Shown: one piece after another, positions 18,095-27,034 of the stretch
How positions within the stretch are numbered: position 1 is the stretch's first letter
How the letters are laid out: every line of letters starts with the position of its first letter
DNA from: Chloroflexota bacterium
GTDB taxonomy: Bacteria > Chloroflexota > UBA11872 > UBA12225
Direction: 5' to 3'
NCBI GenBank assembly: GCA_030447525.1
Contig: JAUJOR010000001.1
Coordinates: 549,466 to 613,465, forward strand
DNA length: 64,000 nucleotides
The notes under the pieces: model-generated
The model's input: the letters and a program-made list of their open reading frames with translations, nothing else
Told to the model about the DNA's origin: nothing
The model's database searches: none
Position numbers and translations under genes: made by a program

Positions 18095-19456
18095 ATGGCC
18101 ATCACTCTGGAGGAACGGATCCGGTCGGTAGGGCAAGACTACGCCGCTCGGGTGCGGCAGTTCAGCCCCGGCGCCCGACTATTCCTGGCCGCGGCCACGC
18201 TGGCGGGGCTGAACGCCGGGGTGACCTCGGTGCTCTTGAATCTTTACATCCGCTCCCTGGGGAGCGCCGAGGTCACGCTGGGCCAGGTCTTGCGGGCCGG
18301 TCCAGCCGGGGCCATCGTCTCCGGCATTATCGCCGGTCCCTTGATTGACCGGTGGGGCGCCAAGCGGTCGATGCTCCTGGGGACGGCCATTGCCGGCGCC
18401 GGGGCCCTCCTCCTGCTGGTCTCCTCCACGTTATGGGGGCTGCGGATCGGTCTGGCCCTGGCCAGCGCGGGGAGCGTCGTGGTGTACATCGCCGCCCCGC
18501 CGCTCCTCGTGCGCCACTCGTCACCGGTGGAGCGCAAGCACCTGTTCGCGGTGACGGCGGCCGCCTACGTGATCAGCACGGCCGCCGGGAGCGCCATTGG
18601 GGGTTTCCTCCCCGACCTGATGACACGCCTCTTCGCCACCCCTACCCTGGCCGATACCTACCGCCTCTCCCTGTTTGCCGGCGCCATCCTCTCGTCCCTG
18701 GGCATACCGCTGCTGATGCTCGTGCGCGAGCCGGCCACCCTCCCCGGCGGCGCTGAGGGGCCCTCGATTGACCCGTCATACCCGCAACAAAGCCTGGCCG
18801 GCCGCTTGCGAGCCCTGCCCGCCCAGGTACGGGCGCAGCGTCGTGGAATTCTCATCATCGCCCAGTTCGTCCTGGCGGACAGCTTTATTCGCATTGGCGG
18901 TAACCTCTTCGTCCCCTTCTTCAACGTCTACTTCGTGGAGCATCTGGGGGCCTCCACGGGCTGGTACGGCACGCTGCGCTCGTTCGACCGCTTTGCCGTG
19001 GTCATCGCCACGCTGCTAGCCGCCCCCATCGCGGTGCGCTTCGGTCCGGTGGTGACGATCACCTGGACGCAGCTCTTGTCTGTACCGCTGCTCCTGGCCT
19101 TCGGCAGCGCCCAGACGCTCGGCCTGGCCGCGGCCGTATTCCTTGGCCGTGGGGCGTTGATGGAGATGACCGTCCCCATCCGCGATAGTTTCCTGATGGA
19201 GGTGGTGCCGGAACGGGTGCGGGCCACCGGTAACGCGGCCATCACGCTGGTGGGGCAGGCCCTCGCCGTGGTCACGCTTCCCCTCGGGGCACGTCTCCTG
19301 GAAGGTGGACGTTACTCCCTGGCCTGCGCCCTGGCGGCGGCCCTCTACGTTGCCAGCGCCTTGCTCTATTGGGCGTTCTTTCGTGCCCAGCCCGAGGCGG
19401 CTCCCCAGAAGAAGTCCCGGGTGGCAAGTCTCACGTCTCAAGTGGCCGCTCCGTAG
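18095..19456 (+). CDS. MFS transporter
   Basis: Major facilitator protein of 453 residues with about 12 predicted membrane segments, split by a central loop near GGAEGPSIDPSYPQQSL. The cytoplasmic loop 2-3 motif is present as GPLIDRWGAKRSMLLG. The C-terminus is basic. ATG 18095 is preceded by a TAGAGT box 11 nt upstream and no clear ribosome-binding site; an upstream in-frame start at 18029 lacks hydrophobic sequence and is less likely. Substrate cannot be assigned; drug or sugar export are both possible. Confidence 0.82.
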   Translation: MAITLEERIRSVGQDYAARVRQFSPGARLFLAAATLAGLNAGVTSVLLNLYIRSLGSAEVTLGQVLRAGPAGAIVSGIIAGPLIDRWGAKRSMLLGTAIAGAGALLLLVSSTLWGLRIGLALASAGSVVVYIAAPPLLVRHSSPVERKHLFAVTAAAYVISTAAGSAIGGFLPDLMTRLFATPTLADTYRLSLFAGAILSSLGIPLLMLVREPATLPGGAEGPSIDPSYPQQSLAGRLRALPAQVRAQRRGILIIAQFVLADSFIRIGGNLFVPFFNVYFVEHLGASTGWYGTLRSFDRFAVVIATLLAAPIAVRFGPVVTITWTQLLSVPLLLAFGSAQTLGLAAAVFLGRGALMEMTVPIRDSFLMEVVPERVRATGNAAITLVGQALAVVTLPLGARLLEGGRYSLACALAAALYVASALLYWAFFRAQPEAAPQKKSRVASLTSQVAAP

Positions 19457-19533
19457 AGAAGACTCTAAGAGACGTCTGTGACCTGGGGGCTCCGGCCGGG
19501 AAGCCCCTTCGCGCCCGGTCCCCGGGCGAGGCG

Positions 19534-19539
19534 TATAAT
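19534..19539 (+). promoter_or_regulatory. consensus -10 hexamer before the DUF971 gene
   Basis: A perfect TATAAT about 26 nt before the chosen start. No good -35 is visible 17 nt upstream (GCGCCC). Confidence 0.45.
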
Positions 19540-19564
19540 GCCGTCCGAGGGTGCCACGAGGGGG

Positions 19565-19945
19565 ATGAGGGGCGCAGACGTCAACGAGCCGGTGGACATC
19601 CGCTACGACAACGCCCGCGGCCGCCTGGAAGTCAGCTGGGCAGATGGGGTAGAGAGCGCCTACGGCTACGAGTTCCTACGCTGGAGGTGTCCCTGCGCCG
19701 CCTGCGCCGGTGAGATGGGCCTGCCGGGCCAGCTGCAGGATGTCGAGTACCTGCGGCCCGAGCAATACCAGCTGCAGTCTATCGAGCTCGTGGGCCTCTA
19801 CGCCGTCCGACCGACGTGGGCCGATGGCCATGACACCGGCCTGTACACGTTCGAGCGCCTGCGGGCGCTCACCGACGAGGCGGCCGTCGATCTTCGAGAG
19901 CAGGAAGCGATTCGTGGACGTGCCGGGGGCGCCTCCGACGGGTAA
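19565..19945 (+). CDS. DUF971 / GBBH-like N-terminal domain protein
   Basis: About 126 residues with the small domain otherwise found at the N-terminus of gamma-butyrobetaine hydroxylase and in stand-alone DUF971 proteins. Characteristic elements are WADGVESAYGYEFLRWRCPCAAC (Cys residues typical of metal binding) and RPTWADGHDTGLYTFERLR. Stand-alone members have been linked by context to Fe-S or cofactor assembly, but function is not settled. ATG 19565 follows a GAGGGGG run directly; the start is uncertain. Its stop overlaps the next start (TAATG). Confidence 0.85.
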   Translation: MRGADVNEPVDIRYDNARGRLEVSWADGVESAYGYEFLRWRCPCAACAGEMGLPGQLQDVEYLRPEQYQLQSIELVGLYAVRPTWADGHDTGLYTFERLRALTDEAAVDLREQEAIRGRAGGASDG

Positions 19946-20460
19946 TGGAGCGTAGCTACCGGGCGTCGAACGGCCTGTATTTCTACATCGCCTTTCTCGC
20001 CCTTGACGCCCTTGTCCTGATGCTGGAAGCCGTCGCGCGGCTACGCACCGATCGCGCCGTCTCCGGGCTCTTTCTTGGCATCCTGGCAACCCTGTGCGCC
20101 GCTGTGGCCGTGCTGCTCTTCGTGCGCTGGGGGCGCCTGCGCGTCGTCATAACGGCGGAGACGCTTACCTTGACCGGCGAAGGCCCGCCCCAGCAGCTGG
20201 AATGGGCCGACGTAGAGCGGGTGCGGGAGATGCGTGGTCCCGCCTATCAGCTCTCGCTACGTGGCCTGCTCCCGGGACCGTACCTCCCCCACGGCCTCCT
20301 GCAGAGCGAAACGGTGTTGGAGATCAGCGTCCATCCAGGGGGGCGCCTGGTGCTGCGCCGGGCCCTCATCGCCGGCTATGGCGCGCTGCAGCAGGACGTC
20401 CTGCGGTCGGTTTCCAAGGATACGGAGATCGATCTACACGCTCGCTGGTGGAAGGATTAG
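19945..20460 (+). CDS. small membrane protein, two segments plus PH-like domain
   Basis: 171 residues, not recognised as a named family. Two hydrophobic segments (about residues 11-31 and 43-61) are followed by a soluble region. The pattern LRVVITAETLTLTGEGPPQQLEWADVERV resembles bacterial PH-like (YdbT/YcxB-type) beta domains sitting on the cytoplasmic face. It is translationally coupled to the DUF971 gene (TAATG overlap). Role unknown. Confidence 0.75.
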   Translation: MERSYRASNGLYFYIAFLALDALVLMLEAVARLRTDRAVSGLFLGILATLCAAVAVLLFVRWGRLRVVITAETLTLTGEGPPQQLEWADVERVREMRGPAYQLSLRGLLPGPYLPHGLLQSETVLEISVHPGGRLVLRRALIAGYGALQQDVLRSVSKDTEIDLHARWWKD

Positions 20461-20586
20461 CCTTCCAGATTGGTGTTCCATGTCCGTAGGGGCGCCACGG
20501 ACGATCAGACGATCAAAAGCGCCGTCTACGCGGTAGGGGGTGCGTTTCTGACCAGCCTTCTACCACGGCGGCTCCAGCCTGGAACG

Positions 20587-22068
20587 TCACGGGTAGGTCG
20601 CCTCCGGCTCAAAGGGGTACAGGGGACGGCGCCGGTGGCGGTAGGTGAAGAAGCCCAGATCGGCCGTAGTCACCCCCGGGGTGTTGACCAGGATGATCTC
20701 GGCGGCGATGGGCTCGTAGGCCGGCCGGGGTGAGACCACGCCCTTGGCCACTACCACGCCATAGCGCTCCGGCCAGATCCCTAGGGAATACATCTGCTCG
20801 ATACTGGTGTTGCCCAGGCGTCTGGAGGTGAGGACGAGGGTGTGGCCATCCGTGGTCTCCAGCACGGCGGACGTGCCGGCGTTGAAAAAGCGCTGTCCCC
20901 CGTGGGTAGGGCGCGGGTCCTCGAACTTCCCGTCGGCGAGCAAGCGTACGCGCCCGGTGACGGAGACGGGTCGACCGTGCATGTCGTCGGTCTTGGCCCC
21001 GACGGCGAGGGAGAGCGTTTCCCCCACGCCGGCCGCGACGCAGGCTTGTACCGCCGCCGGATCGTAGAGCGTCTGAAGATAGCGACGCACCTCCATGGCC
21101 TGGGCGGCGGCGAGCAGGAAGGTAGAGTCGGCCGGGCTCCCGCCCCCGACGTTGTCGCCTACGTCCATCAAGACCACGGGACCCCGCGGGGCGGCCGCTG
21201 CCCGTTGCAGGGCCTCCTCCACTGAGAGGACGTCGCCGACGAAGGCATCCCGGCGCTCCCAGGCCCGTCCGGCCAGCCAGCGAGCGGCCGCGCGGGCCTG
21301 GGCCGCGTCGCCGTCGTGCACCGCGAGGCAGGCCATACCCATCTCCGCGACGTCGGCGTAGGGATAGCCCTCGGCCACGCTGGCGGACAGCATGCCGGGC
21401 CGGGCGGCTGCGGCCATGGCGTCCGTCATCAGCCCCTTCATCGGCTCTTCCCCAGTAAACTGCTTGACAATGTTGATCACCACGGGGGGCGTTTCCAGGG
21501 CCTGTACCGGCCGGATCTCCTGCCGTACGGCACGGACGATGAGACCGGCGCAGTCTAGCCCTCGCGCACGGGCGTCCAGGTGCGGGTTGGTCAGGTAGAC
21601 GTTGGTCACGGTGGTATTGGCGACCATCCGCTCAGACAGGTTGCCGTGCATGTCTAACGACATCCCCACCGGGACGTCCGGTCCCACCGCCCGGCGGACG
21701 CGGGCGGCCACCTCCCCGTCGGCATCGGGAAAGCCATCGGCAACGGCGGCGCCGTGCTGAGCCAGGAGCACCCCGTCCCAGGGGCCGGCCTGCCCCAGGC
21801 GCTCCAGCATCTCTCCCACAATGCGCTCAAAGGCGTCCCGCGTGATCGTCCCGCAGGGACCGGTGCTGGCGAACAGCAGGGGCACCACCTCCACCCCCAG
21901 CCGCTCGCCGGCCTCCAGGTAGCCGGCCATGGTGCTCTGGGCCGTGCCGTGGCGCTGCGCCACCTCCTCGCCACGCAGGATGCCGCTGGCCTCGAACTGG
22001 GCATAGTCGGCGGGGACGCGGGAGAAGGTGTTGGTTTCGTGGGAAAGCCCCAGGGCAGCCAGACGCAT
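20587..22068 (-). CDS. M81 family metallopeptidase (MlrC/microcystinase-C-like)
   Basis: 493 residues. Family features: GLSHETNTFSRVPADYAQF at the N-terminus, LAQHGAAVADGFPDADGE, MSLDMHGNLSERM, TNPHLDARARG and the C-terminal domain with VVLMDVGDNVGGGSPADST. MlrC-like proteins are zinc enzymes that degrade linear peptides; many are in gene sets for other substrates, so peptide specificity is uncertain. The start at ATG 22068 has an ideal GGGAGGGGTGAC site. It lies 180 bp downstream of the SelW-like gene on the same strand. Confidence 0.88.
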   Translation of the reverse strand: MRLAALGLSHETNTFSRVPADYAQFEASGILRGEEVAQRHGTAQSTMAGYLEAGERLGVEVVPLLFASTGPCGTITRDAFERIVGEMLERLGQAGPWDGVLLAQHGAAVADGFPDADGEVAARVRRAVGPDVPVGMSLDMHGNLSERMVANTTVTNVYLTNPHLDARARGLDCAGLIVRAVRQEIRPVQALETPPVVINIVKQFTGEEPMKGLMTDAMAAAARPGMLSASVAEGYPYADVAEMGMACLAVHDGDAAQARAAARWLAGRAWERRDAFVGDVLSVEEALQRAAAAPRGPVVLMDVGDNVGGGSPADSTFLLAAAQAMEVRRYLQTLYDPAAVQACVAAGVGETLSLAVGAKTDDMHGRPVSVTGRVRLLADGKFEDPRPTHGGQRFFNAGTSAVLETTDGHTLVLTSRRLGNTSIEQMYSLGIWPERYGVVVAKGVVSPRPAYEPIAAEIILVNTPGVTTADLGFFTYRHRRRPLYPFEPEATYP

Positions 22069-22247
22069 GTCACCCCTCCCGTAGGGGTAGCAGGGCCGCC
22101 GGGGCGGCCGCCAACAATCGCTCACCACCGCCCGGCTGGAGCCGGCTGGCGGCGGGTTCATCGCCCCCGTCGTCGTAGGCCCGGCGGTCGGTGTAGGGCC
22201 CGGCGAGGGGTACCCCTGTCGGTGGCGTGATCACCACGTGGTGCAGC

Positions 22248-22493
22248 TTACCCCTGGGATTGGAGCCTGGAGAGGACTTCCCCCTCATTGGGAAAGCGCC
22301 CGGTCTGCCGTTTAGAGAACACCAGCCGCTCCCCGTTGCGCACCTCAAAGACACCGCCCCCGCTGGGGATCAGGCGCACGTCCGGCACCCGGTCAGGCAG
22401 CGCCCGTCGCAGCTCGGCCGCCAGACTGGCGGCCCGCTTGTCATACCCTCAAGCCGTGCAGTATTCGATGCTCAGGTCGAGCAAATCTGCCAT
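22248..22493 (-). CDS. SelW/Rdx-family selenoprotein, UGA read as selenocysteine
   Basis: An 81-residue protein is obtained if the in-frame TGA at 22449-22451 (codon 15) is read as Sec. The N-terminus gives IEYCTAUGYDKRA, the thioredoxin-like CxxU redox motif of the SelW/Rdx family (C12, U15). Downstream come the family hallmarks LIPSGGGVFEV and LVFSKRQTGRFPNEGEVLSRL, then a TAA. Homology continues on both sides of the TGA in the same frame, so it is not a terminator of translation. ATG 22493 has a strong AGAGGAGGAG site 8 nt ahead. A perfect 8-bp hairpin lies 14 nt after the TGA (separate entry). Likely a small cytosolic thiol/selenol redox protein; its partner is unknown. Ordinary ORF callers will miss it. 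Confidence 0.9.
22416..22434 (-). promoter_or_regulatory. putative SECIS hairpin of the SelW-like gene
   Basis: On the coding strand GGCCGCCA, loop GUC, UGGCGGCC: a perfect 8-bp stem starting 14 nt after the UGA. Size, spacing and a G in the apical loop fit bacterial SECIS elements that recruit SelB. Confidence 0.75.
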
Positions 22494-22715
22494 TGGCCTG
22501 ACTCCTCCTCTTGGTCATCAGCTTGGACATCTGCGCGTTGGACAGACCCTTATCGGTGGACCCAACTCTGCTGGGCGTCTACCGGCACCGGCGGGGTGAC
22601 CCGCTAACGGACTACAGGGACGGGGTGTACGCCCCCACCCGCGTCCGTCTGACAGGATACACCGCGTGCGTTGCTGTGTTGAGGGCTCGGCCTGCCTGCC
22701 GATCCCGGGTCACGG

Positions 22716-22721
22716 TACAAT
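22716..22721 (+). promoter_or_regulatory. -10 box of the molybdenum hydroxylase operon
   Basis: TACAAT about 78 nt upstream of the first gene's TTG start; the -35 region (TGCCTG at 22693) is weak. Confidence 0.4.
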
Positions 22722-22735
22722 GACCAGAGTGACGG

Positions 22736-22766
22736 CTCCAGTCCCGCCTGGGACGCGGGCCTGGAG
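22736..22766 (+). promoter_or_regulatory. leader hairpin before the molybdenum hydroxylase operon
   Basis: CTCCAG and CCCGC pair with GCGGG and CTGGAG across one mismatch, loop 22748-22754. It sits between the -10 box and the GAGAGGGGAG site, so it could control the leader. Confidence 0.35.
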
Positions 22767-22798
22767 ACCGAAGACCTCACGAGAGGGGAGAAGTCGAG

Positions 22799-23674
22799 TT
22801 GCGGGACTTCGAGTACCACGCCCCCAAGACGCTGGATGAAGCCGTTGCCTTGCTGGAGCGTTACGGAACGAGCGCCAAGTTGCTGGCTGGCGGGACAGAT
22901 CTCGTCATCATGCTCAACGACCATATGGTGGCGCCGGAGCACGTCATCGACGTCAAGGGAATTCCAGAGCTCAGCCGGTTCGAGTGGAACCCCGAGCGGG
23001 GCCTGACCATCGGGGCAGCGGTGCCCTTCCGCAAGCTTGAGATCTCGCCGGAGGTGCAACAGCACTACCCAGGGGTGTACGAGGCGGCGTCCGAGGTGGG
23101 CTCCTGGCAGATCCGCAACCAGGCCACGCCGGCCGGCAACCTCTGCACCGCCTCGCCGGCGTGCGAGATCGGCCCCATCATGTACGCCCTGGACGCGCAG
23201 CTGCAGGTGACGGGGCCCCGCGGGCAGCGGACGATCCCTATCCAGGAGTTCATCACCGGCGTCCGGCGCACGGCCTTGCAGCCGGACGAGTTGGTGATCG
23301 AGATCCAGGTGCCCCCGCCGGGGGCCCGCGCTGCCAGTCACTACATCAAGCTCAAAGAACGCCAGAAGATGGACATCGCCTTTGTCGGCGTCGCCGCCAG
23401 CGTGGAGCTGGAGCCGGGGGATGGGGTGATCCGCGACGCGCGCATCGCCCTGGGGGCGGTGGCCCCGACGCCGATCCGGGCCCCTGCGGCCGAAGCCGCG
23501 CTGCGTGGCCGGCCGCTGAGCGACGATATCCTGGAACAGGTCGGGCGTGTGGCGGCCGAGAGCGCGCAGCCGATCATGGACGTGCGGGCCTCGGTGGCCT
23601 ATCGCAAAGAGATGGTCAGCGTCTTGACCAGGCGCGCCGTGCGCCAGGCGGCTACCCTCGCCGCTCAGCGGTAG
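22799..23674 (+). CDS. molybdenum hydroxylase FAD-binding subunit (CoxM/XdhB type)
   Basis: Medium subunit, 291 residues, passing electrons from the 2Fe-2S subunit to FAD. FAD-binding motifs are present: LLAGGTDLVIML near residue 30, LTIGAAVPF, and QATPAGNLCTASPACE. The C-terminal CO-dehydrogenase-flavoprotein-like domain follows. The start is TTG 22799, with GAGAGGGGAG 7 nt ahead and homology starting at once (RDFEYHAPKTLDEA). It is the first gene of the operon with the 2Fe-2S and molybdopterin subunits. Confidence 0.92.
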   Translation: MRDFEYHAPKTLDEAVALLERYGTSAKLLAGGTDLVIMLNDHMVAPEHVIDVKGIPELSRFEWNPERGLTIGAAVPFRKLEISPEVQQHYPGVYEAASEVGSWQIRNQATPAGNLCTASPACEIGPIMYALDAQLQVTGPRGQRTIPIQEFITGVRRTALQPDELVIEIQVPPPGARAASHYIKLKERQKMDIAFVGVAASVELEPGDGVIRDARIALGAVAPTPIRAPAAEAALRGRPLSDDILEQVGRVAAESAQPIMDVRASVAYRKEMVSVLTRRAVRQAATLAAQR

Positions 23675-23740
23675 ACATCCAGAGGTGCACGTCCGGCGAG
23701 CGGCCCCAGGGGCAGAGTTACAGAACTCGGGAGGAGATGC

Positions 23741-24325
23741 GTGCGCACACTGATCGAACTCACCGTCAACGGCCAGCCCTACCCCATCGACGTAGAAGGG
23801 CGCACTCGGCTCCTGGACGCCCTGCGTGAGAAGTGCTTTCTCACCGGCGCCAAGGAGGGCTGCTCCACCGGTGACTGCGGCGCCTGCACCGTCCTCCTGG
23901 ACGGCCAGCCGGTGACTTCCTGCCTCGTGCTGGCCAGCAGCGCCGCCGGCAAGGAGATCACCACCATAGAGGGAGTCAGCGCCGGAGAGGTGCTGCACCC
24001 GGTGCAGCAGGCCTTCATGAGCGCCGGGGGCCTGCAGTGTGGCATCTGCACCCCGGGGATGATCCTGACCTCCATTGCCTTGCTAAACGAGAACCGTAAC
24101 CCCACCCGCGACCAGATCCGCTTCGGTCTGCAGGGCAATCTTTGCCGCTGCACCGGCTACGGTAAGATCGTGGACGCCGTGGAGGTGGCCGCCAAAGACA
24201 TGGCCACCCGTGAGAACGGCCACCACATGGAAGTCAAGACCGAGCCGGACACCAACCCGGCCATGGCCGGACCGGCCCAGGCAGACGCCACCGGGGGCCA
24301 GGCCCCCGGCGAGAAGGGCAGGTAA
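23741..24325 (+). CDS. molybdenum hydroxylase 2Fe-2S subunit (CoxS/XdhC type)
   Basis: Small subunit, 194 residues. The plant-type 2Fe-2S motif is C-x4-C-x2-C (GCSTGDCGACTVLLDG) with the fourth Cys in PVTSC. The second, helical 2Fe-2S cluster is in LQCGICTPGM and NLCRCTGYGKIVDAV. A roughly 30-residue acidic, Gly-rich tail after the usual end (EVKTEPDTNPAM...) is longer than in most relatives. GTG start with GGGAGGAGATGC ahead. 66 bp after the FAD subunit gene. Confidence 0.94.
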   Translation: MRTLIELTVNGQPYPIDVEGRTRLLDALREKCFLTGAKEGCSTGDCGACTVLLDGQPVTSCLVLASSAAGKEITTIEGVSAGEVLHPVQQAFMSAGGLQCGICTPGMILTSIALLNENRNPTRDQIRFGLQGNLCRCTGYGKIVDAVEVAAKDMATRENGHHMEVKTEPDTNPAMAGPAQADATGGQAPGEKGR

Positions 24326-24419
24326 GACGGCAAGTAAGCCCCCCATGTCGCTATTCTCTGCATCTACTACATGCTCAGGGGGCGGACAAACATCGCCGTG
24401 AGACGGCAGACGTGATGCC

Positions 24420-24495
24420 TAGTGGGACACACTGCACGGAACTGGCAATGATCTGACCTAGTCAGGACACCATGTATATGCGGGTTGACTCACCA
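24420..24495. repeat. 76-bp palindromic element, diverged copy
   Basis: Aligns without gaps to 33606-33681; I count 57 of 76 identical positions. It lies within the 273-bp gap between the 2Fe-2S and molybdopterin subunit genes. The central hairpin is CTGAC/GTCAG here versus CTCAC/GTGAG in the other copy. Confidence 0.65.
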
Positions 24496-24598
24496 GGGCC
24501 CTGACGCCTGGGGCCGGGATGGCTCGAAAGCGAAATGGGCTCGAGACCGTAGCGCTGCAAACCCTAGTGCCCTAGTGAATGAAAGAGAGTCCTAGACG

Positions 24599-26890
24599 AT
24601 GACCGCAACGGAGTCCGCCAAGCCGACGACGGCCCAGACGAACGGCCAGACGAACGGCCAGAGCAACGGGACACACCAGATCGGGCGCTCCGTGACGCGC
24701 ATCGACGCCCTGGAAAAAGTGACCGGGCGGGCGCAGTACGCCGCCGACCTGTTCCTGCCCGGCATGTGCTACGGCGTCTTTAAGCGCAGCCCCCACGCCC
24801 ACGCCCGGATCGTCAGCATCGACACCTCCGAGGCGGAGAAGATGCCCGGCGTCGTCGCCGTCATCACGGCTATGACCCTGTCCAAGGACATGGCCAGCGT
24901 GGTGGAGGAAGAGATGCACGCCACGCGCAAGGTGGTGAGCCTCTTTCCGAACATTGGCGAGAAGGTGAAGTACGAGGGGGCCAAGGTGGCCGCCGTGGCC
25001 GCCGTGTCGCGGGAGATCGCCTTTGAGGCCAGCGAGCGGATCAAGGTGGAGTACGAAGTCCTGCCACCGGTGACGGATGTACGCGAGGCGATCAAGGAAG
25101 GCGCGTCGCAGATCAACGAAGACAGCCAGCCGGCCGATGCCTTGCCGGATGGCCCCTTCGCCGGCCACCCCATCTACAACGTAGCCGGACAGAACCACCG
25201 TGCCGAAGGGGACGTGGAGGCAGGGTTCAAGGCAGCCGACCGCATCTTCGAGGACACCTACGTCATCCCCCGCGCCCACCAGACGTACATCGAGCCCCAG
25301 ACCACGGTGGCCGACTGCGCACCGGATGGGAAGGTGAACGTCTGGACGAGCACCCAGGGGCACTTCGCCACCCGCTCCAACCTGGCCAACTCCTTGCGCA
25401 TCCCGGCCAGCCGGATCAACGTGCACGGCATGACCATCGGCGGGGGCTTCGGCGCCAAGTTCGGGGGCATCGTAGACACCTACTGCGTCCTGCTGGCGAT
25501 GAAGGCCCACCGCCCGGTCAAGATCGTCTACACCCGGGCGGAGGAGTTCCTGGACGCCCGTCCGGCCCCCGGGGCCGTGATCACGGTCAAGACCGGGGTC
25601 AAGAACGACGGCACCATCGTCGCCCGCCAGGCCTGGGCCCTGTGGGACACCGGCTCCGGCTCCGGGGGCTGCTATGCCACCAGCCGCGTCAAGGGGGTGT
25701 ACAAGATCGAGCATTTCAAGCTCGACGCCTACGACGTGAACACCAACAAGCCGGCCCCCGGGGCCTATCGTGCCCCCGGCGCGCCCCAGGCCACCTTCGC
25801 CGGCGAGGCCCAGATCAACCGCATCGCCCACGAGTTGCGCATCGATCCGGTAGAGCTCCGCCTGCGGAACATGCGCGAGGGCGAGCAGATTGCCTTTAAG
25901 GAGACCCTGTCCGCCGTGGCCGAGCGCGCCGGCTGGGCGCAGCGCACCAAAGGGGCGCACGAGGGCTGGGGCGTCGCCGTCGGGGAGTGGACGAACGGGG
26001 CCGGCCCGGCCGGCGCCCTGGTCTCCGTGCACGAGGATGGCAAGGCCCGCGTCTTCTATGGCCTGATGGACATCACCGGGACAGACACGGCCATGGCCCA
26101 GATCGCCGCCGAGGTACTGGGCATCAAGTACGAAGACGTTACCGTGTCTCGAGGAGACACCGACTCCGCCCCCTTTGGGACGGCTAGCGGCGGGAGCGTC
26201 GTCACCTTCTCTTACGGGAACGCGGTAAAGCGGGCCGCCGAGGACGCCCGCGACCGCATTCTCGAGCTCGCCGCCGAGCACCTGGAAGCCTCAGTAGAGG
26301 ATCTAGAGGTGTCCGATGGCAAGGTGACGGTGAAGGGGAACCCGGAGGCGAGCGTCACCCTGGCCCAGCTGGGACAGATGTCCCTGCGGTCGCGCAACGG
26401 CCCCATCGTAGGTCGGGGCTCCTTCTCCAGCGAGCCGAGCGCGACGACCATCGCCGCCCAGATCGCCAGGGTGAAGCTGGATCCGGAGACGGGCCAGCTG
26501 CGCCTGCTGGGGGCCTACGGGTCGCTTGACGTCGGCAAGTCGATCAACCCCATGGCCTGTGAAGGTCAGATGGAAGGGGGGCTCGTCCAGGGCTTTTCCT
26601 GGGGGATGATGGAGCAGATGCAGTGGCGGGAAGACGGGCGTAACTGGAATCCCGGGCTGCTGGATTACCGTGTCCCTACCTCGCTGGACTTTCCCGATCT
26701 GGAGACGGTGATGGTCGAGCAGCCGACCAAGAACGGCCCGTTCGGCGTCAAGGGTATCGGGGAGCCCCCCATTGCCCCGGGGATTGCCGTGATCTCCAGC
26801 GCCATCGCCGACGCCACCGGGGTGTGGATCAACGAGGCCCCGTTCACGCCGGAACGCGTCCTGGCGGCGATCAAGTCCAAGGCATCGTAA
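24599..26890 (+). CDS. xanthine-dehydrogenase-family molybdopterin subunit
   Basis: Catalytic large subunit, 763 residues, carrying a molybdopterin cytosine dinucleotide-type cofactor. After a Gln/Asn/Thr-rich N-terminal stretch, the family begins at IGRSVTRIDALEKVTGRAQYAADL. Cofactor motifs include TIGGGFGAKFGG and the active-site loop A389-Y-R-A-P-G-A-P-Q397. The catalytic Glu is E722 (KGIGEPPIAPG). The active-site loop lacks the AYxCSFR signature of form I CO dehydrogenase and the AYRGAGR of form II, so CO oxidation is not supported; an aldehyde, purine or aromatic hydroxylation is more likely. ATG 24599 follows AAGAGAGTCCTAGACG. Confidence 0.9.
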   Translation: MTATESAKPTTAQTNGQTNGQSNGTHQIGRSVTRIDALEKVTGRAQYAADLFLPGMCYGVFKRSPHAHARIVSIDTSEAEKMPGVVAVITAMTLSKDMASVVEEEMHATRKVVSLFPNIGEKVKYEGAKVAAVAAVSREIAFEASERIKVEYEVLPPVTDVREAIKEGASQINEDSQPADALPDGPFAGHPIYNVAGQNHRAEGDVEAGFKAADRIFEDTYVIPRAHQTYIEPQTTVADCAPDGKVNVWTSTQGHFATRSNLANSLRIPASRINVHGMTIGGGFGAKFGGIVDTYCVLLAMKAHRPVKIVYTRAEEFLDARPAPGAVITVKTGVKNDGTIVARQAWALWDTGSGSGGCYATSRVKGVYKIEHFKLDAYDVNTNKPAPGAYRAPGAPQATFAGEAQINRIAHELRIDPVELRLRNMREGEQIAFKETLSAVAERAGWAQRTKGAHEGWGVAVGEWTNGAGPAGALVSVHEDGKARVFYGLMDITGTDTAMAQIAAEVLGIKYEDVTVSRGDTDSAPFGTASGGSVVTFSYGNAVKRAAEDARDRILELAAEHLEASVEDLEVSDGKVTVKGNPEASVTLAQLGQMSLRSRNGPIVGRGSFSSEPSATTIAAQIARVKLDPETGQLRLLGAYGSLDVGKSINPMACEGQMEGGLVQGFSWGMMEQMQWREDGRNWNPGLLDYRVPTSLDFPDLETVMVEQPTKNGPFGVKGIGEPPIAPGIAVISSAIADATGVWINEAPFTPERVLAAIKSKAS

Positions 26891-26900
26891 GTCCCAAGCC

Positions 26901-26936
26901 CCCGGCGGGGGGAGCCGAGCTCGCCCCGCCGGGGGC
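26901..26936 (+). terminator. hairpin terminator after the molybdenum hydroxylase operon
   Basis: CCCCGGCGGGG-rich left arm pairs with CCCCGCCGGGG, with GAGC/GCTC in the inner stem, about 10 nt after the stop codon. No clear T-run follows. Confidence 0.6.
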
Positions 26937-27034
26937 CTCTCCTTACCGGTGGAGATCAAACCAGGCCAGATCGAGGCAGGCCCCCGCTGATCGCGGGGCC
27001 CGATCCAGGCCTGGGGGCTTGGTCCCAGAGCGAC

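Noticed and set aside
22070..22354. 94-codon minus-strand frame overlapping the SelW-like gene
   Set aside because: It is a different frame over a gene with clear homology and has no ribosome-binding site.
22799..26890. Aerobic CO dehydrogenase (coxMSL)
   Set aside because: The large-subunit active-site loop lacks the CoxL signatures.
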